A stretch of 64,000 bases of DNA from Thiohalocapsa sp963704155 (GCA_963704155.1 CAVPHF010000033.1:46760-110759); one strand, 5' to 3'; counted from the stretch's first letter, positions 52,964 through 61,725 are shown. Numbers and translations: made by a program. The notes: a model not told the origin generated them from the sequence alone.

Positions 52964-52981
52964 ACAATAAACATTTATTGT
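52964..52981. repeat. 18-base AT-rich palindrome at the start of cassette 1
   Basis: ACAATAAA and TTTATTGT flank a CA. It lies 20 bases inside the first cassette, before the gene at 53040, and could be an operator or a leader hairpin. Confidence 0.45.
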
Positions 52982-53039
52982 TATAGGTATATAGAAAATA
53001 GAACGCGCCTTAATAAGGTGCTCTGTATAGGAGGATAAA

Positions 53040-54419
53040 ATGAATCATTACCCACACGGAATTGATCGAGTAAAACAAAGAGACATTGAAAATACAGGCT
53101 CACGGGTCTTAAAGTTTTCCATAGAGGGTCCTTTCAATATTGGTGACCCCGTACACGAATTGATAACAGAAAGAGCACTTTTGAACGCGGGCCTTATATC
53201 GGGACATTACGAGGAAGGCGGAGTTGGATGGGAATTTATAAGAGGGGTTATTTGGAATGATGACCCCGAAGGTGATTTGTTTGAAAATGATACAAATGAG
53301 ACGGACAATTCTGGATTCAGGGCGAGAATTTTTACTAAGGTTCAAAAGGTTTGAGAAAGGGGCTTCTCAAGGTGCAATATATTCAAATGGTAGCCCGCTA
53401 TTGGCAAGATCTCATTTTGGTGATCTTCAATGCTTTCATAGTATGGCATCCAAAAATGGCGAATCAGTTCATGAGACCCTTTCCCACATACTCGAATGGT
53501 CAGAATTTCTATATCGCGTATCAATAGGCAATATTGACCCGGAACTGACAATTGGCGCTATTTCTATTGGGCGAATGCATGAATGGTTTCCAGGGGAAGC
53601 GAAAGAAATCAAGAGTATCTTTTTAGTTGGTCGCATGGGTGATGTGCGTAAACGTGCAATTGGGGCATTAATGCATATAATTCAAGACTCGTTCTCTGCT
53701 TCACACGTTGAACGGAGTGCTGCTAGAGAAATCGTTGAATTCCATTCCTACATTGGACAAGATCACCAAAAACACAAGGAACATGATATCTTGATCGACG
53801 GTGGAATCGATAAGATGCCAAATGCACTAGAAGCTGCTGAATTATGCAGAAAAGCGCTTATGTACTGGCAAAAGATCTCGACCATGGTCAAAAATGAAGG
53901 TATTCTTGGAAAGAGAAGTTTATAAACTTTCTGCTACAACTAGACCCGCAAGCCCAGGGGAATAATTATAAATCATTTAAATCTGGATCGGACACTCAGT
54001 TTCATGCAGGGACAGAAGTACCAGAATCAGTAGAGTTTTCTTATACCGTAACAGGCGAAATACTTGATCATGACACTTTTAGTCCAAATGAAACCGGTTC
54101 ATATACTTGGGGTGAAATTGCATCAATTGTTCCAGATTCGTCCCAAACTAGCTTCTCTCACAACATAGTAGTAGACAATGAAGTTGAACTAGACTGTGTT
54201 TTGGTGTTTTCAATGAATACTCAACAAGCACTTAGTGTGACGTCCATATTCCGTTTGTTTGAGGGTTACAAAGATAATCGCAAGGAAAAGGACAAGTTAG
54301 TTATTGGTCCACTGATCTTGGAGCGAGATACATTTAAGGACTTCCTCAGTAATCATAAGCTAAAGACCGGCGAAGGAGGCTGGGCTACAATCACATTCTC
54401 AGTTTCCAATGAATTCTGA
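53040..54419 (+). pseudogene. Cassette 1: predicted metal-dependent hydrolase, two frameshifts
   Basis: AGGAGG precedes ATG 53040. Two shifts (an extra base near 53349, a missing base near 53903) split a protein of about 459 residues. Conserved-looking parts are VHELITERALLNAGL (His39), GVIWNDDPEGDLFEND, SHFGDLQCFHSMASKNGESV and ALMHIIQDSFSASHVERS. The His/Asp spacing is like the zinc-dependent phospholipase C / S1-P1 nuclease fold (all-helical trinuclear zinc site); this is inference from motif shape. The C-terminal 160 residues are beta-rich and unassigned. AT-rich, unlike the host genes. Frames rejoin cleanly, so the gene was intact recently or the shifts are read errors. Confidence 0.6.
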
Positions 54420-54444
54420 GGCTCTTCTCTGCTTCGAAGAGCCT
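54419..54444 (+). terminator. Stem-loop closing cassette 1
   Basis: Perfect 9-bp stem AGGCTCTTC / GAAGAGCCT with an 8-base loop, beginning on the stop codon of the cassette 1 gene. No T run follows, so termination may be weak. Confidence 0.5.
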
Positions 54445-54461
54445 GACACGTTCCTGTAGCA

Positions 54462-54527
54462 GCGCTAACAATGTTCACTCGGACAGCCACCTTTTCGCGG
54501 TGGATGGTTGTGATGTCGGCGTTTGGC
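54462..54527 (+). other. attC site 1
   Basis: Starts GCGCTAAC, ends GTTTGGC (54521-54527), with an internal CCACC...GGTGG stem. The arms match only in part and this is the weakest-looking attC of the array, but position between two unrelated AT-rich genes supports it. Confidence 0.55.
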
Positions 54528-54579
54528 ATGAATACAGCAAACCACCCATATTCTACCTAACATATATACGAGGTTGATC

Positions 54580-55565
54580 ATGAGCAAGAAAACACTTGAA
54601 TCATTTAGTCTTGAAACTTTGCGTGCTGAACTGACGGCAAGAACACAGCTTGGCGTAGGATTAGAAAAGACTTTGGCGCGTGTTTCTTCAATATTAGAAC
54701 CAAATCCAGATTTAGAAGGCCATAGCGTAGATGAGATTGTTGAGAGAATATTGTTAGTGCAGAAGGGAATATATGGTGATGATGACAGAGAAGAGATAGT
54801 AAATGTTTCTACTCAAGAAATAGTTGAAAATGCAAATGCTGTTGCCGCAATATTCAAGATTAATGATGTAGTTAATAATGATAATGGAACCATATCTCTT
54901 CCAACAAGAACACTGGGTGAGAAATTCGAAGAACAGGGAGTCAAACTATGCAGTGACGAACCCTTTCATGAGCAACCATCTGGTGCAATATGTACGGCTT
55001 TTTTAGTCAAGCCAGATATCATAATTACTGCGGGCCATTGTTTAAACAAACATAATTTACATACTAGGCGCTTTGTCTTCGGGTATATAGTGAGGGAAGA
55101 TGGAAAGGCAGTTACAACAGTTTCAGCAGACAACGTGTATATGGGTGTTGAAATTCTAGGTTGGGAACAGGATGGTGGAGGTCCTGACTGGACAGCGGTC
55201 CGTTTAGATAGAAAAGTCGAAGGAATAGCTCCTCTAAAATACCGCACTACAGGGAAAATAGAAGACAACACCTCTGTTTATGTAATTGGGCATCCAATAG
55301 GCCTTCCGAAAAAATTCGCTTCTAGTGCAGAAGTAACAGACAACAAGGCAGCCATTACTTTGTTGCAAATTTAGATACTTATGGTGGTAATTCTGGCTCA
55401 CCGGTATTTAATAGCGATACGCATAAAGTTGAAGGAATACTTGTGCGAGGCGAAACAGACTTCGCAACAAAAGAAAACTGTTTGACTTCGTTAGTCTGTC
55501 CGGTGCAGGGATGCAGAGGCGAAGATTGTACCCGAATCACTCAAGTAAATAAACTAGATGAATAA
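54580..55565 (+). pseudogene. Cassette 2a: trypsin/V8-like serine protease, one frameshift
   Basis: ATG 54580 follows ACGAGG. About 328 residues after correcting a missing base near 55352. Catalytic triad: His153 in IIITAGHC, Asp203 in GGPDWTAVRLD, Ser272 in YGGNSGSPVF. The 120-residue N-terminal part (SFSLETLRAELTARTQLG; acidic, helical) has no signal peptide, so the enzyme would act in the cytoplasm or be exported by another route. Fold fits the S1/S6 chymotrypsin-like clan, nearest to V8-type endopeptidases. It shares its cassette with a Cys-rich peptide gene 95 bases downstream. Confidence 0.75.
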
Positions 55566-55590
55566 GCGCTAGTTAAATATAACTGAATTC

Positions 55591-55617
55591 ACGTAACGGA
55601 ACGCCCCTCCGTTACGT
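55591..55617 (+). terminator. Stem-loop between the two genes of cassette 2
   Basis: Perfect 10-bp stem ACGTAACGGA / TCCGTTACGT with a 7-base loop, no T run. It may lower read-through from the protease gene into the peptide gene or stabilise mRNA ends. Confidence 0.5.
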
Positions 55618-55660
55618 TGAAATAATCGAGGGGCACAATCGTAATGATAGGAGATATGAT

Positions 55661-56010
55661 ATGGCTGATATCAAAGTGAACAAAGGTGTGTGGGAAAACG
55701 CATCAGAGGCTGAGCGCGCTGATGTTATAGCACATTTAAAGAAACATCAGGTGCTTGGCGATGCCGACTCTATAGTTGGAGATGAAAATACTCCGGACCC
55801 CAAGTGCAGACACACCACTATTTTCTATGTCTGTCGGTGATATTGCGATAAAAGGGCTTTGATGACCTGAAATGCCCCATATGCAAAGCCGCGTGCGACG
55901 CTGCAGCAGCAGCAGCAGTAGTTGCTTGCACAGCTGGTGGTCCAGCATTAGCAGCATGTTTGGCAGGAATAGCAGCAGCGAGGGAAGTTTGTAGAAACGA
56001 ATGTTGCTAA
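55661..56010 (+). pseudogene. Cassette 2b: Cys-rich peptide precursor, two frameshifts
   Basis: ATG 55661 with AGGAG seven bases upstream. The plain frame stops after 59 codons. Removing one extra A at 55802 and one in the AAAA at 55850 gives a single 115-residue product without further stops. It has a charged leader (MADIKVNKGVWENASEAERA ...), a middle DPSADTPLFSMSVGDIAIKG and a 45-residue tail beginning CPICKAACDAAAAAAVVAC and ending REVCRNECC. The tail holds eight Cys in an Ala/Gly-rich hydrophobic stretch. The spacing CxxCK-x-A, inner hydrophobic Cys and terminal Cys pair recall halocin-C8-type peptides. The function as an antimicrobial is inference. Confidence 0.55.
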
Positions 56011-56016
56011 TAAATC

Positions 56017-56106
56017 GCCTAACAATAGCATAAACTCGGACCTCATAAAGCGGCCCTCCTTCGTCGCGCCGCTTTATGAGGCCGGTTATGATGCTAAGCG
56101 TTGGCG
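56017..56106 (+). other. attC site 2
   Basis: R'' GCCTAAC (56017-56023), R' GTTGGCG (56100-56106). Long complementary arms: CCTCATAAAGCGGC faces GCCGCTTTATGAGG, with outer homology AGCATAA / TTATGATGCT and extrahelical bases typical of attC. The following 230 bases (56107-56336) contain no gene I can support. Confidence 0.9.
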
Positions 56107-56336
56107 CAGAAAGCACATACGCCGTCATCCGCGACCATTGATCGCCGCTGGTCGGGCATGCACCAAAGCACTTAAGCCGACGCGGGATGTAAGAGGAAAG
56201 ATGGCCGCACATTTTTCGGCGCGTAAGCGACCGAAAATGAAGGAACCCGGAAATCGCGCTTTCGAGTTCCGACTGATTTTCGGCTAGGACAGCCATTAAA
56301 TCAGTATCTCCTTAACCAAAACACCGGAGGCTTCAC

Positions 56337-56790
56337 ATGTCTACATACCCACAGCAAGTGACAAACGCACTAGAAAAACTGAATGATCCAGATGTGCAGA
56401 AACGGCTCCTCACTTCTATGCGAGATGCTTTGAATAAACAACTCGAAACGGAAGGCATAACGATAACTCCTGAAGTTTTTACCGCATTGGCATCTTCAGC
56501 AGAAGAACGCAGTGGCGGCCGCTTGGCGGGTGCCGCTGCAATCGTTGCTATCGTAGCTCTTTCTGTTTCTGATCGGCGTATGAAGCGTGATATCCATCAT
56601 TGCGGAAAATCGCCAAGCGTATTTTTTCGCACATATCTACGAATTTTCTTATCTTAACTCCTCTGCCCGCTGGAAAGGAGTTATGGCACAAGAATTAATG
56701 TCTACGCACCCCGATGCTGTTATAGAAGACGAAAACGGCACGTTACTCGTCGATTATAGCCAAATCGATGTCCTTTTCCAGCGTGCCTAG
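56337..56790 (+). pseudogene. Cassette 3a: S74-chaperone-like protein, one frameshift
   Basis: ATG 56337 follows CCGGAGG. About 150 residues once an extra base near 56605 is removed. Residues 1-75 are helical with one hydrophobic segment (GRLAGAAAIVAIVALSV). The remainder reads SDRRMKRDI, then IYEFSYLNSSARWKGVMAQE and HPDAVIEDENGTLLVDYSQI. SDRRxKxDI, GVMAQE and VDY are the marks of the Peptidase S74 intramolecular chaperone domain of phage tail spikes and some secreted fibres. Here it is unusually short and detached from any fibre. Role unknown. Confidence 0.65.
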
Positions 56791-56812
56791 TTGCGTTTGA
56801 TAAATTTCAGAA

Positions 56813-56843
56813 AAGCTCCTATCGATCTAATTGATAGGGGCTT
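56813..56843 (+). terminator. Stem-loop after the S74-like gene
   Basis: AAGCTCCTATC pairs with GATAGGGGCTT (one wobble) around a 9-base loop, ending in TTC. Located 23 bases after the stop. A second hairpin (CGCGCC / GGGCGCG) follows near 56873-56893. Confidence 0.55.
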
Positions 56844-56932
56844 CATCTGTTTCTCAATAGACCAACAGGCACAACGCGCCATTTCATGGGCGCGCTTTAT
56901 AAGCCAATAAAACCACCTTGGAGAAAATGGTA

Positions 56933-58194
56933 ATGAATAAGAAACTCTTGATTCCTTTTGTAGTAGCAGTTGCTGCTACAACTTCTATAGAGAGCGCAGT
57001 GGCAGCATGTGTTGCGCGTAATTCCGAATCGTTCCGTATTACGGAAATATCAGAACTTCCGGTAAATAGCGCAGCAGCACTAGAAGCTGCCACAAAGTGT
57101 GTCGAGAAATCGATTGCTTTGAATAAGAACCCATGTAAATGTTGGCTTGCTTGCAGTCCGGCCGGAATAGTGCCAGATAACGGAGCAGCTCTTGTCGCAC
57201 AAGCAATAGAATCGTTGGTCATAGATTCAACAATATCATGTCCGGATGATAGCCGTATGTCTCCATTGAGTCAAATTTTCGAGAACCTCCCGCTCCCACT
57301 ACAAGGTACGATACTGCGTTCCGCGCAGAACAATAATAAGACAATCAAAGAACTGCATGATGATCTGGGAAAATCAGTTGATCGAAGAGCAGAGCTATTC
57401 GATTCATCTCTTATCCCTCAGGTAGGAGAAGACAGAATTATCGGCGGAATGCCTCAAGAATATGAGGAGTATCCGTGGGCTGTCTCAATAGCCGTAAAAT
57501 CCAGAACACCTGTCTCAGGACACTTCTGCGGAGGATCTGTTATTGACAAGCATCACGTTCTCACCGCTGCGCATTGTTTTGAAGAAAGAGGTCGTCCTCT
57601 TGAGCCAAGTTTGGTGCAAGTACGATATGGATCGGAATACTTGGGGCAAGCAGGAGGGCTAACAGATATAGAAGAGGTATGCATACATAAAGGATACAAC
57701 GGCTTTTCAAAAGATAATGATATTGCTGTTGTCAAGTAAAAGACTCGATAACCACATTACCCGCTACGATTATTAAGGAATCAGAAGCGGCTATCACGAC
57801 TCCCGGAAGAATGGCTAATGTCGTCGGATGGGGTGTGCTAGAAGAGAATGGGTTTGGCTCTGAGGTATTAATGGGGGTAGGCGTCCAATTAGTCTCCAAG
57901 GACACTTGTAACGGGCCAGCATCTTATATGGGACGGATTACCGATAATATGCTGTGTGCCGGAGACCGGAGAGGAGGAAGGGACTCGTGTCAGGGTGATA
58001 GCGGAGGGCCTCTAATGATGAAGATTGGCGATAGCATCCTAGCGCAAAATATACAGATCGGGGTAGTAAGTCGGGTGCCGGGTGTGCTAGACCAAATAAA
58101 TATGGTGTCTACACCCGCTTATCAAACTATGAAGATTGGGCTCGCATCTTACGTGACGTCGCAGTCGAGGTCAGAATGCAAAACGTTTCGTTGA
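56933..58194 (+). pseudogene. Cassette 3b: secreted trypsin-like (S1) protease, one frameshift
   Basis: ATG 56933 lies 9 bases after GGAG and opens a signal peptide (MNKKLLIPFVVAVAATTSIE ... AVAA). A Cys-containing propeptide (residues 25-168) precedes the activation site RIIGG (cleavage after R168). Triad: His214 (LTAAHC), Asp263 (DNDIAVV), Ser in SCQGDSGGPL. Conserved trypsin Cys residues (HFCGG, AAHC, DSCQGDSGG) are present. A missing A near 57737 breaks the frame; corrected length about 420 residues. The enzyme would be exported as a zymogen to the periplasm or beyond. Confidence 0.8.
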
Positions 58195-58222
58195 ATATAG
58201 GAAAAAGGGTTAGCGTCAAATA

Positions 58223-58310
58223 GCGCCAACAAAAGCCTCCAGCCGACCGCCCAAAGTGCCGCTCGCTGCGCTCGCAGCACTTTGGGCGGCGGCTGAGGCT
58301 AACGTTAAGC
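58223..58310 (+). other. attC site 3
   Basis: Left core GCGCCAAC (58223-58230), right core GTTAAGC (58304-58310). AGCCGACCGCCCAAAGTGC faces GCACTTTGGGCGGCGGCT with one extrahelical A, a canonical attC feature. The apical part GCTCGCTGCGCTCGC is itself palindromic. Confidence 0.92.
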
Positions 58311-58345
58311 TGTAGACGTAGTAACCAACAAAAGGGAGAAAGACC

Positions 58346-59336
58346 ATGATAAAAGACAGAAAGTTAGATATTGATGATGCACGAACGAAAATGCTTGAAG
58401 AAGCTTCTGGTGTCATCCTATATGGGCTATCAATTGATTCATCCACGACAGAGGATGATGGCCTTGGCCGCCGGCTGTGGGACACTCATTTCCCGATCCT
58501 GTGGTGCCTTTGCCCACTGGACTCTCCTGATAATCCGTGCCCCTGCACAGGCCCGATTGTGTGGATCCCGCGCGCAGCAGTAATGGCGACGAGTCCGTCG
58601 AATAAGCTTAGCAAGGATGGCCAGATAATCGAGCAGGTGGTCGTAGACGATAAAACTGAACTCGTAGTTGATACGATTTCGCGCATTCCAGTAGAACGCT
58701 TCCTCTCCGAGCAGGCTTCACGCGGCTCAAAAAATAACAACAGGGGATTCTGCGATAATCTGTTAATTCCAGCACCGTTGCAGACAACACAGGAGGCGGG
58801 TATTCTTTGGTACGAAATCGAGCTACCGTCAGCGAAAGCAAATGGAAAAATCACTGGATTCAATGAAAAAGCGGAGGGGATAAATTACCTGGACTGGGAA
58901 CTGGAACCCGATGGCGAGATACGATGGCAAATCTCTGATGCATCAACCACTGTGGGTGGATCAGTAACTGTAAAAAAGAGTTCTCCAGGAAAGGTTAAGA
59001 TTCTGGGTGAGATAGAAAAGCAGAATTTTTCCATCTTTGCTTGTGAGAATAAAGCAGAATTGCCCTGAAATAGATGGAAAAATATGTCTTGACTCACGCC
59101 AGCTTTCATTGCTCTCCCAGTGGGGGCGAGTGGCTGGCCCAATTGAGAACGTAGCTAAAGCAATCCAAGTGAAGGGCAACGACTCAACTGAGTCACGTTG
59201 TACCGGATGCCGCCTTGCAGCAGGTGCATTTGCATTAGCCACTGCGAGTTGTTTTTTTGGCAACATTCTTGGATGTGGTGGAGCTGTATTGGGAGGAGCT
59301 GCGTTTGGATTAAACTGTCCGGGTGCCTGCAGTTGA
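58346..59336 (+). pseudogene. Cassette 4: protein with Cys-rich C-terminal domain, one frameshift
   Basis: ATG 58346 follows AAAGGGAGAAAGACC. Corrected for one extra base near 59063, the product has about 329 residues. Residues 1-240 carry an N-terminal Cys cluster (LWCLCPLDSPDNPCPC) and a beta-rich section (GSVTVKKSSPGKVKILGEIE). The last 44 residues read CTGCRLAAGAFALATASC, FFGNILGCGGAVLGG and AAFGLNCPGACS: six Cys in a Gly/Ala-rich hydrophobic domain. The CxxCR opening parallels CPICK in cassette 2b. In halocin C8 a C-terminal Cys-rich peptide is cut from a longer precursor whose N-terminal part gives immunity; a similar layout is possible here but unproven. Confidence 0.55.
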
Positions 59337-59400
59337 TGTTTCATATGTGTGCGATTACGTAATTAGGTGTGAGCTGTAAGTTCACTCTGTTGGCACACCA

Positions 59401-59489
59401 ACCTAACAAAAGTATACACGCGGACTGCCAAAAAGTGGCGCGGCGTTCGCTACGCCACTTTTGGCATCCGGTGATGCTTCGCGTTGAAC
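59401..59489 (+). other. attC site 4
   Basis: R'' ACCTAAC (59401-59407), R' GTTGAAC (59483-59489). The inner arms GGACTGCCAAAAAGTGGCG and CGCCACTTTTGGCATCC pair with small bulges. The 160 bases after it (to 59651) show no gene. Confidence 0.92.
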
Positions 59490-59651
59490 TAATCCGCTCC
59501 GCGGAGCTTCCATCGCTACCCCAACGCGCCCCTTCGATTGAGCGCAGAGGGCAGCGAGCCTTGCGGCTGGAGCAGCGTTTTTCCTCTGCTCTCCTCAGCA
59601 GCGCGCACACTGAGTGCGACCCGATCCGGGTCGCCTGCCGAGGACCGGACG

Positions 59652-60471
59652 ATGACGCCGCTGCGCCAACGCATGATCACTGCCATGCAGATGCATGGTT
59701 ACTCGCCGCGTACCCACCAAGAGCTACCTGGCCGCAGTGCGCGGCCTGGCGAAGTACACCCACCGCTCGCCGGATAGCCTGAACCGCGACGACCTGCGCG
59801 GATACTTCGAGTACCTGGTCACCGAGCGCCACCTGGCTCCGGCCAGCGTGCGCCTGTCGTATAACGGCATCCGCTTTCTCTATCTGCAGGTGCTCGACTG
59901 GAACACGCTGGACCTGGAGGTGGTGTTGCCCAAGCGCGAGCAACGCATCCCGGAGTTGCTCTCTCGCGCCGAGGTCGCAGCCATTGTGGACGCCTGCTCC
60001 CAAGCGCGCTATCGCAGCATGCTGATGCTGGCCTACGGCTGCGGGTTGCGCCTGAGCGAGGTGCTGGCCTTGCGGGTGGCGGACATCGACAGCGAACGTC
60101 AGCTGCTACGCGTGCGCCAGGGCAAGGGTGCCAAGGATCGGCTGGTGCCATTGTCGCCGACGTTGCTCGCACGGCTGCGCACCTACTGGCGGCTGTATCG
60201 GCCCGCCGACTGGCTGTTCGCCGGACGCAGCGGCGCGCCGTTATCGACCACCAGTCTGCAAAAGGCCTACACCTGCGCCAAACAGCAAGCCGGGGTGACC
60301 AAGGTCGGCGGCATCCATGCGCTTCGCCATGCCTATGCCACCCACCAACTGGCCGCCGGTCTGAAGGTGGAACGCCTGGATACCTCAGGGACAGACCACG
60401 TTTTTTCCGTGTACCTCTTCGGCAGCCTCATTTTTTGGGTTTCCGGACTTGTTCTTGCGAGTTTAGACTGA
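59652..60471 (+). pseudogene. Truncated, frameshifted tyrosine recombinase
   Basis: Begins MTPLRQRMITAMQMHGYSPR; one extra base near 59731 shifts the frame, then the protein continues SYLAAVRGLAKYTHRSPDSL through GCGLRLSEVLALRVADIDSE (catalytic Arg) to HALRHAYATHQLAAGLKVER (His and Arg). At about 60384 homology ends abruptly and the GH...Y end with the nucleophile is missing, so it cannot be active. It resembles the recombinases that accompany IS91-type elements. The foreign 3' sequence starts CTCAGGGACAGACCACG. GC-rich, unlike the AT-rich early cassettes. Confidence 0.75.
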
Positions 60472-60478
60472 TGAAATG

Positions 60479-60566
60479 GCCCAACTAGCGCGCCAGCCCG
60501 CGCCTTGGAGCAGCCCTCGCTACCGCTCGGGCTGCTCCAAGGCGCGGGCTGAGGTTAACGTTGGCG
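60479..60566 (+). other. attC site 5
   Basis: R'' GCCCAAC (60479-60485), R' GTTGGCG (60560-60566). AGCCCGCGCCTTGGAGCAGC faces GCTGCTCCAAGGCGCGGGCT, a 20-base perfect arm. Confidence 0.93.
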
Positions 60567-60637
60567 CGAAACAAATCTCAGGCCACGGTTAATACGCTCA
60601 CGAAACAAATTCACATCGGCAATCAAGGGGATGGGAT

Positions 60638-60922
60638 TTGGAAATTCGCTTCTACAACGATCCCTCAACTGGCGTTCCACACATTTACGAGCACGGTGTG
60701 ACTGAAGAAGAGGTATCCGACGTTCTGATCGGCCTTGGCGAGGACCTGCCTGCAAAACGGAATTCACGAATGAAGATTGGGCAAACCAGCGCGGGACGAT
60801 ACCTTCAAGTCATCTATGTTCCAGATGAAGATCCTGAAAGCGTGTTCGTAATCACGGCCTACGAACTGCAAGGTAAAGCCAAGACCGCCTATCGGCGAAG
60901 GCAACGGAGGAAAAGGCGATGA
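60638..60922 (+). CDS. Cassette 6a: DUF4258-like toxin candidate
   Basis: 94 residues from TTG 60638 (LEIRFYNDPSTGVPHIYEHG); AAGGGGATGGGA lies upstream and no ATG fits. The body (VTEEEVSDVLIGLGEDLPAK, GRYLQVIYVPDEDPESVFVI, TAYELQGKAKTAYRRRQRRK) matches the DUF4258 family, a RelE/BrnT-like small fold usually encoded with an antitoxin. Overlaps the next gene by four bases. Family function is mostly predicted; toxin role is inference. Confidence 0.7.
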   Translation: MEIRFYNDPSTGVPHIYEHGVTEEEVSDVLIGLGEDLPAKRNSRMKIGQTSAGRYLQVIYVPDEDPESVFVITAYELQGKAKTAYRRRQRRKRR

Positions 60923-61116
60923 GTAATGCGTTTCCAAAGGGCTGGAACGAAGAGCGTGTGCGTCAAGTGCTAGCCCACTATGAGAGTCAGTCGGAGGACG
61001 AACAGTTCGCGGAAATTGAAGCAGCCTTCGAGCACGAAGATACGATCATGATGGCTGTACCTGCGAGCCTCGCCGCAGAGATACGTGCGCTGATCGCGCG
61101 TGAGCACAATCATTAA
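60919..61116 (+). CDS. Cassette 6b: partner (antitoxin candidate) of the DUF4258 protein
   Basis: 65 residues, ATGA overlap with the upstream gene. MSNAFPKGWNEERVRQVLAH, then YESQSEDEQFAEIEAAFEHE and TIMMAVPASLAAEIRALIAR. Acidic, helical and small; the pairing and overlap are typical of toxin-antitoxin modules. I do not recognise a named DNA-binding domain. Confidence 0.65.
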   Translation: MSNAFPKGWNEERVRQVLAHYESQSEDEQFAEIEAAFEHEDTIMMAVPASLAAEIRALIAREHNH

Positions 61117-61117
61117 G

Positions 61118-61211
61118 CGCCAACATACGGCTCGGCCCGACCGCCCGTTGCCTCGCCGTCGCTACGCGCTCCGGCGCGTCAACGGGCGGCGCTCCAGCCT
61201 TAACGTTGGGC
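61118..61211 (+). other. attC site 6
   Basis: Left core CGCCAAC (61118-61124), right core GTTGGGC (61205-61211). GACCGCCCGTTG faces CAACGGGCGGCGCTC, with outer GGCT / AGCC pairing. Confidence 0.9.
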
Positions 61212-61253
61212 GTGTAGACCACGAACGGCCATCTCGATCCCAAAGCCAGGCTG

Positions 61254-61487
61254 ATGCCAACACTCCTGCTCGAAGACGGGTTCAAGTTCTTCTTCTACGC
61301 AAATGAACACGAGCCGAAACATGTTCATGTCGTCAAAGGCGATGAGTACGCCAAGATTGAGCTAGGCACCTTTTCAGTAAGAGCAAGCTACATGAAGCCG
61401 AAGGACCTCAGGAAAGCACTCGCCATCGTTCGGCTTCACAACCATGAGTTCGAGGAACGCTGGGATGACTGGCAGAGCAAGCGGTAA
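61254..61487 (+). CDS. Cassette 7a: DUF4160 protein
   Basis: 77 residues. MPTLLLEDGFKFFFYANEHE, PKHVHVVKGDEYAKIELGTF and HNHEFEERWDDWQ match DUF4160, whose hallmark is the EPxHVHV motif. It is commonly encoded next to DUF2442 proteins as a presumed toxin-antitoxin-like pair. Confidence 0.85.
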   Translation: MPTLLLEDGFKFFFYANEHEPKHVHVVKGDEYAKIELGTFSVRASYMKPKDLRKALAIVRLHNHEFEERWDDWQSKR

Positions 61488-61710
61488 GGCAGTTCACTTC
61501 GACGACCGTCACCTCCACGTCGAACTTGAAGACGGCAGGGTGATTTCGACACCCATGCAATGGTATCCCGAGTTGCAGGCCGCAACGCTGCGCCAAATCG
61601 GCAACTATGCATTTATTTGTCGTGGCACAGGCATCGAGTGGCCTGACTTGGATTACCATCTGAGTATCGAGGGCATGCTTGCGTATACCGAAGAGAGGCA
61701 AGTCGCATGA
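61444..61710 (+). CDS. Cassette 7b: DUF2442 protein
   Basis: 88 residues from ATG 61444, overlapping the DUF4160 gene by 44 bases; ATG 61465 (MTGRASGKAVHFDDR) is an equally good start. VHFDDRHLHVELEDGRVIST, PMQWYPELQAATLRQ and WPDLDYHLSIEGML are the family motifs. Confidence 0.85.
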   Translation: MSSRNAGMTGRASGKAVHFDDRHLHVELEDGRVISTPMQWYPELQAATLRQIGNYAFICRGTGIEWPDLDYHLSIEGMLAYTEERQVA

Positions 61711-61725
61711 CCTCTCGACTATATC

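Noticed and set aside
52910..53010. A strong cassette promoter (Pc) reading into the array
   Set aside because: Candidate boxes (TTGTCA at 52886 with TAAGTT; TTGTTA at 52978) have poor -10 elements or spacing, so I do not annotate one.
56060..56140. Possible small gene beginning MMLSVGAESTYAVIRDH at the end of attC site 2
   Set aside because: It stops after 17 codons and no single-base correction gave a coherent longer protein.
55736..56296. 186-codon minus-strand frame in the integron
   Set aside because: It runs across attC site 2 and the Cys-rich peptide gene, has a low-complexity leucine run from the poly-Ala codons on the other strand, and lacks a start context.
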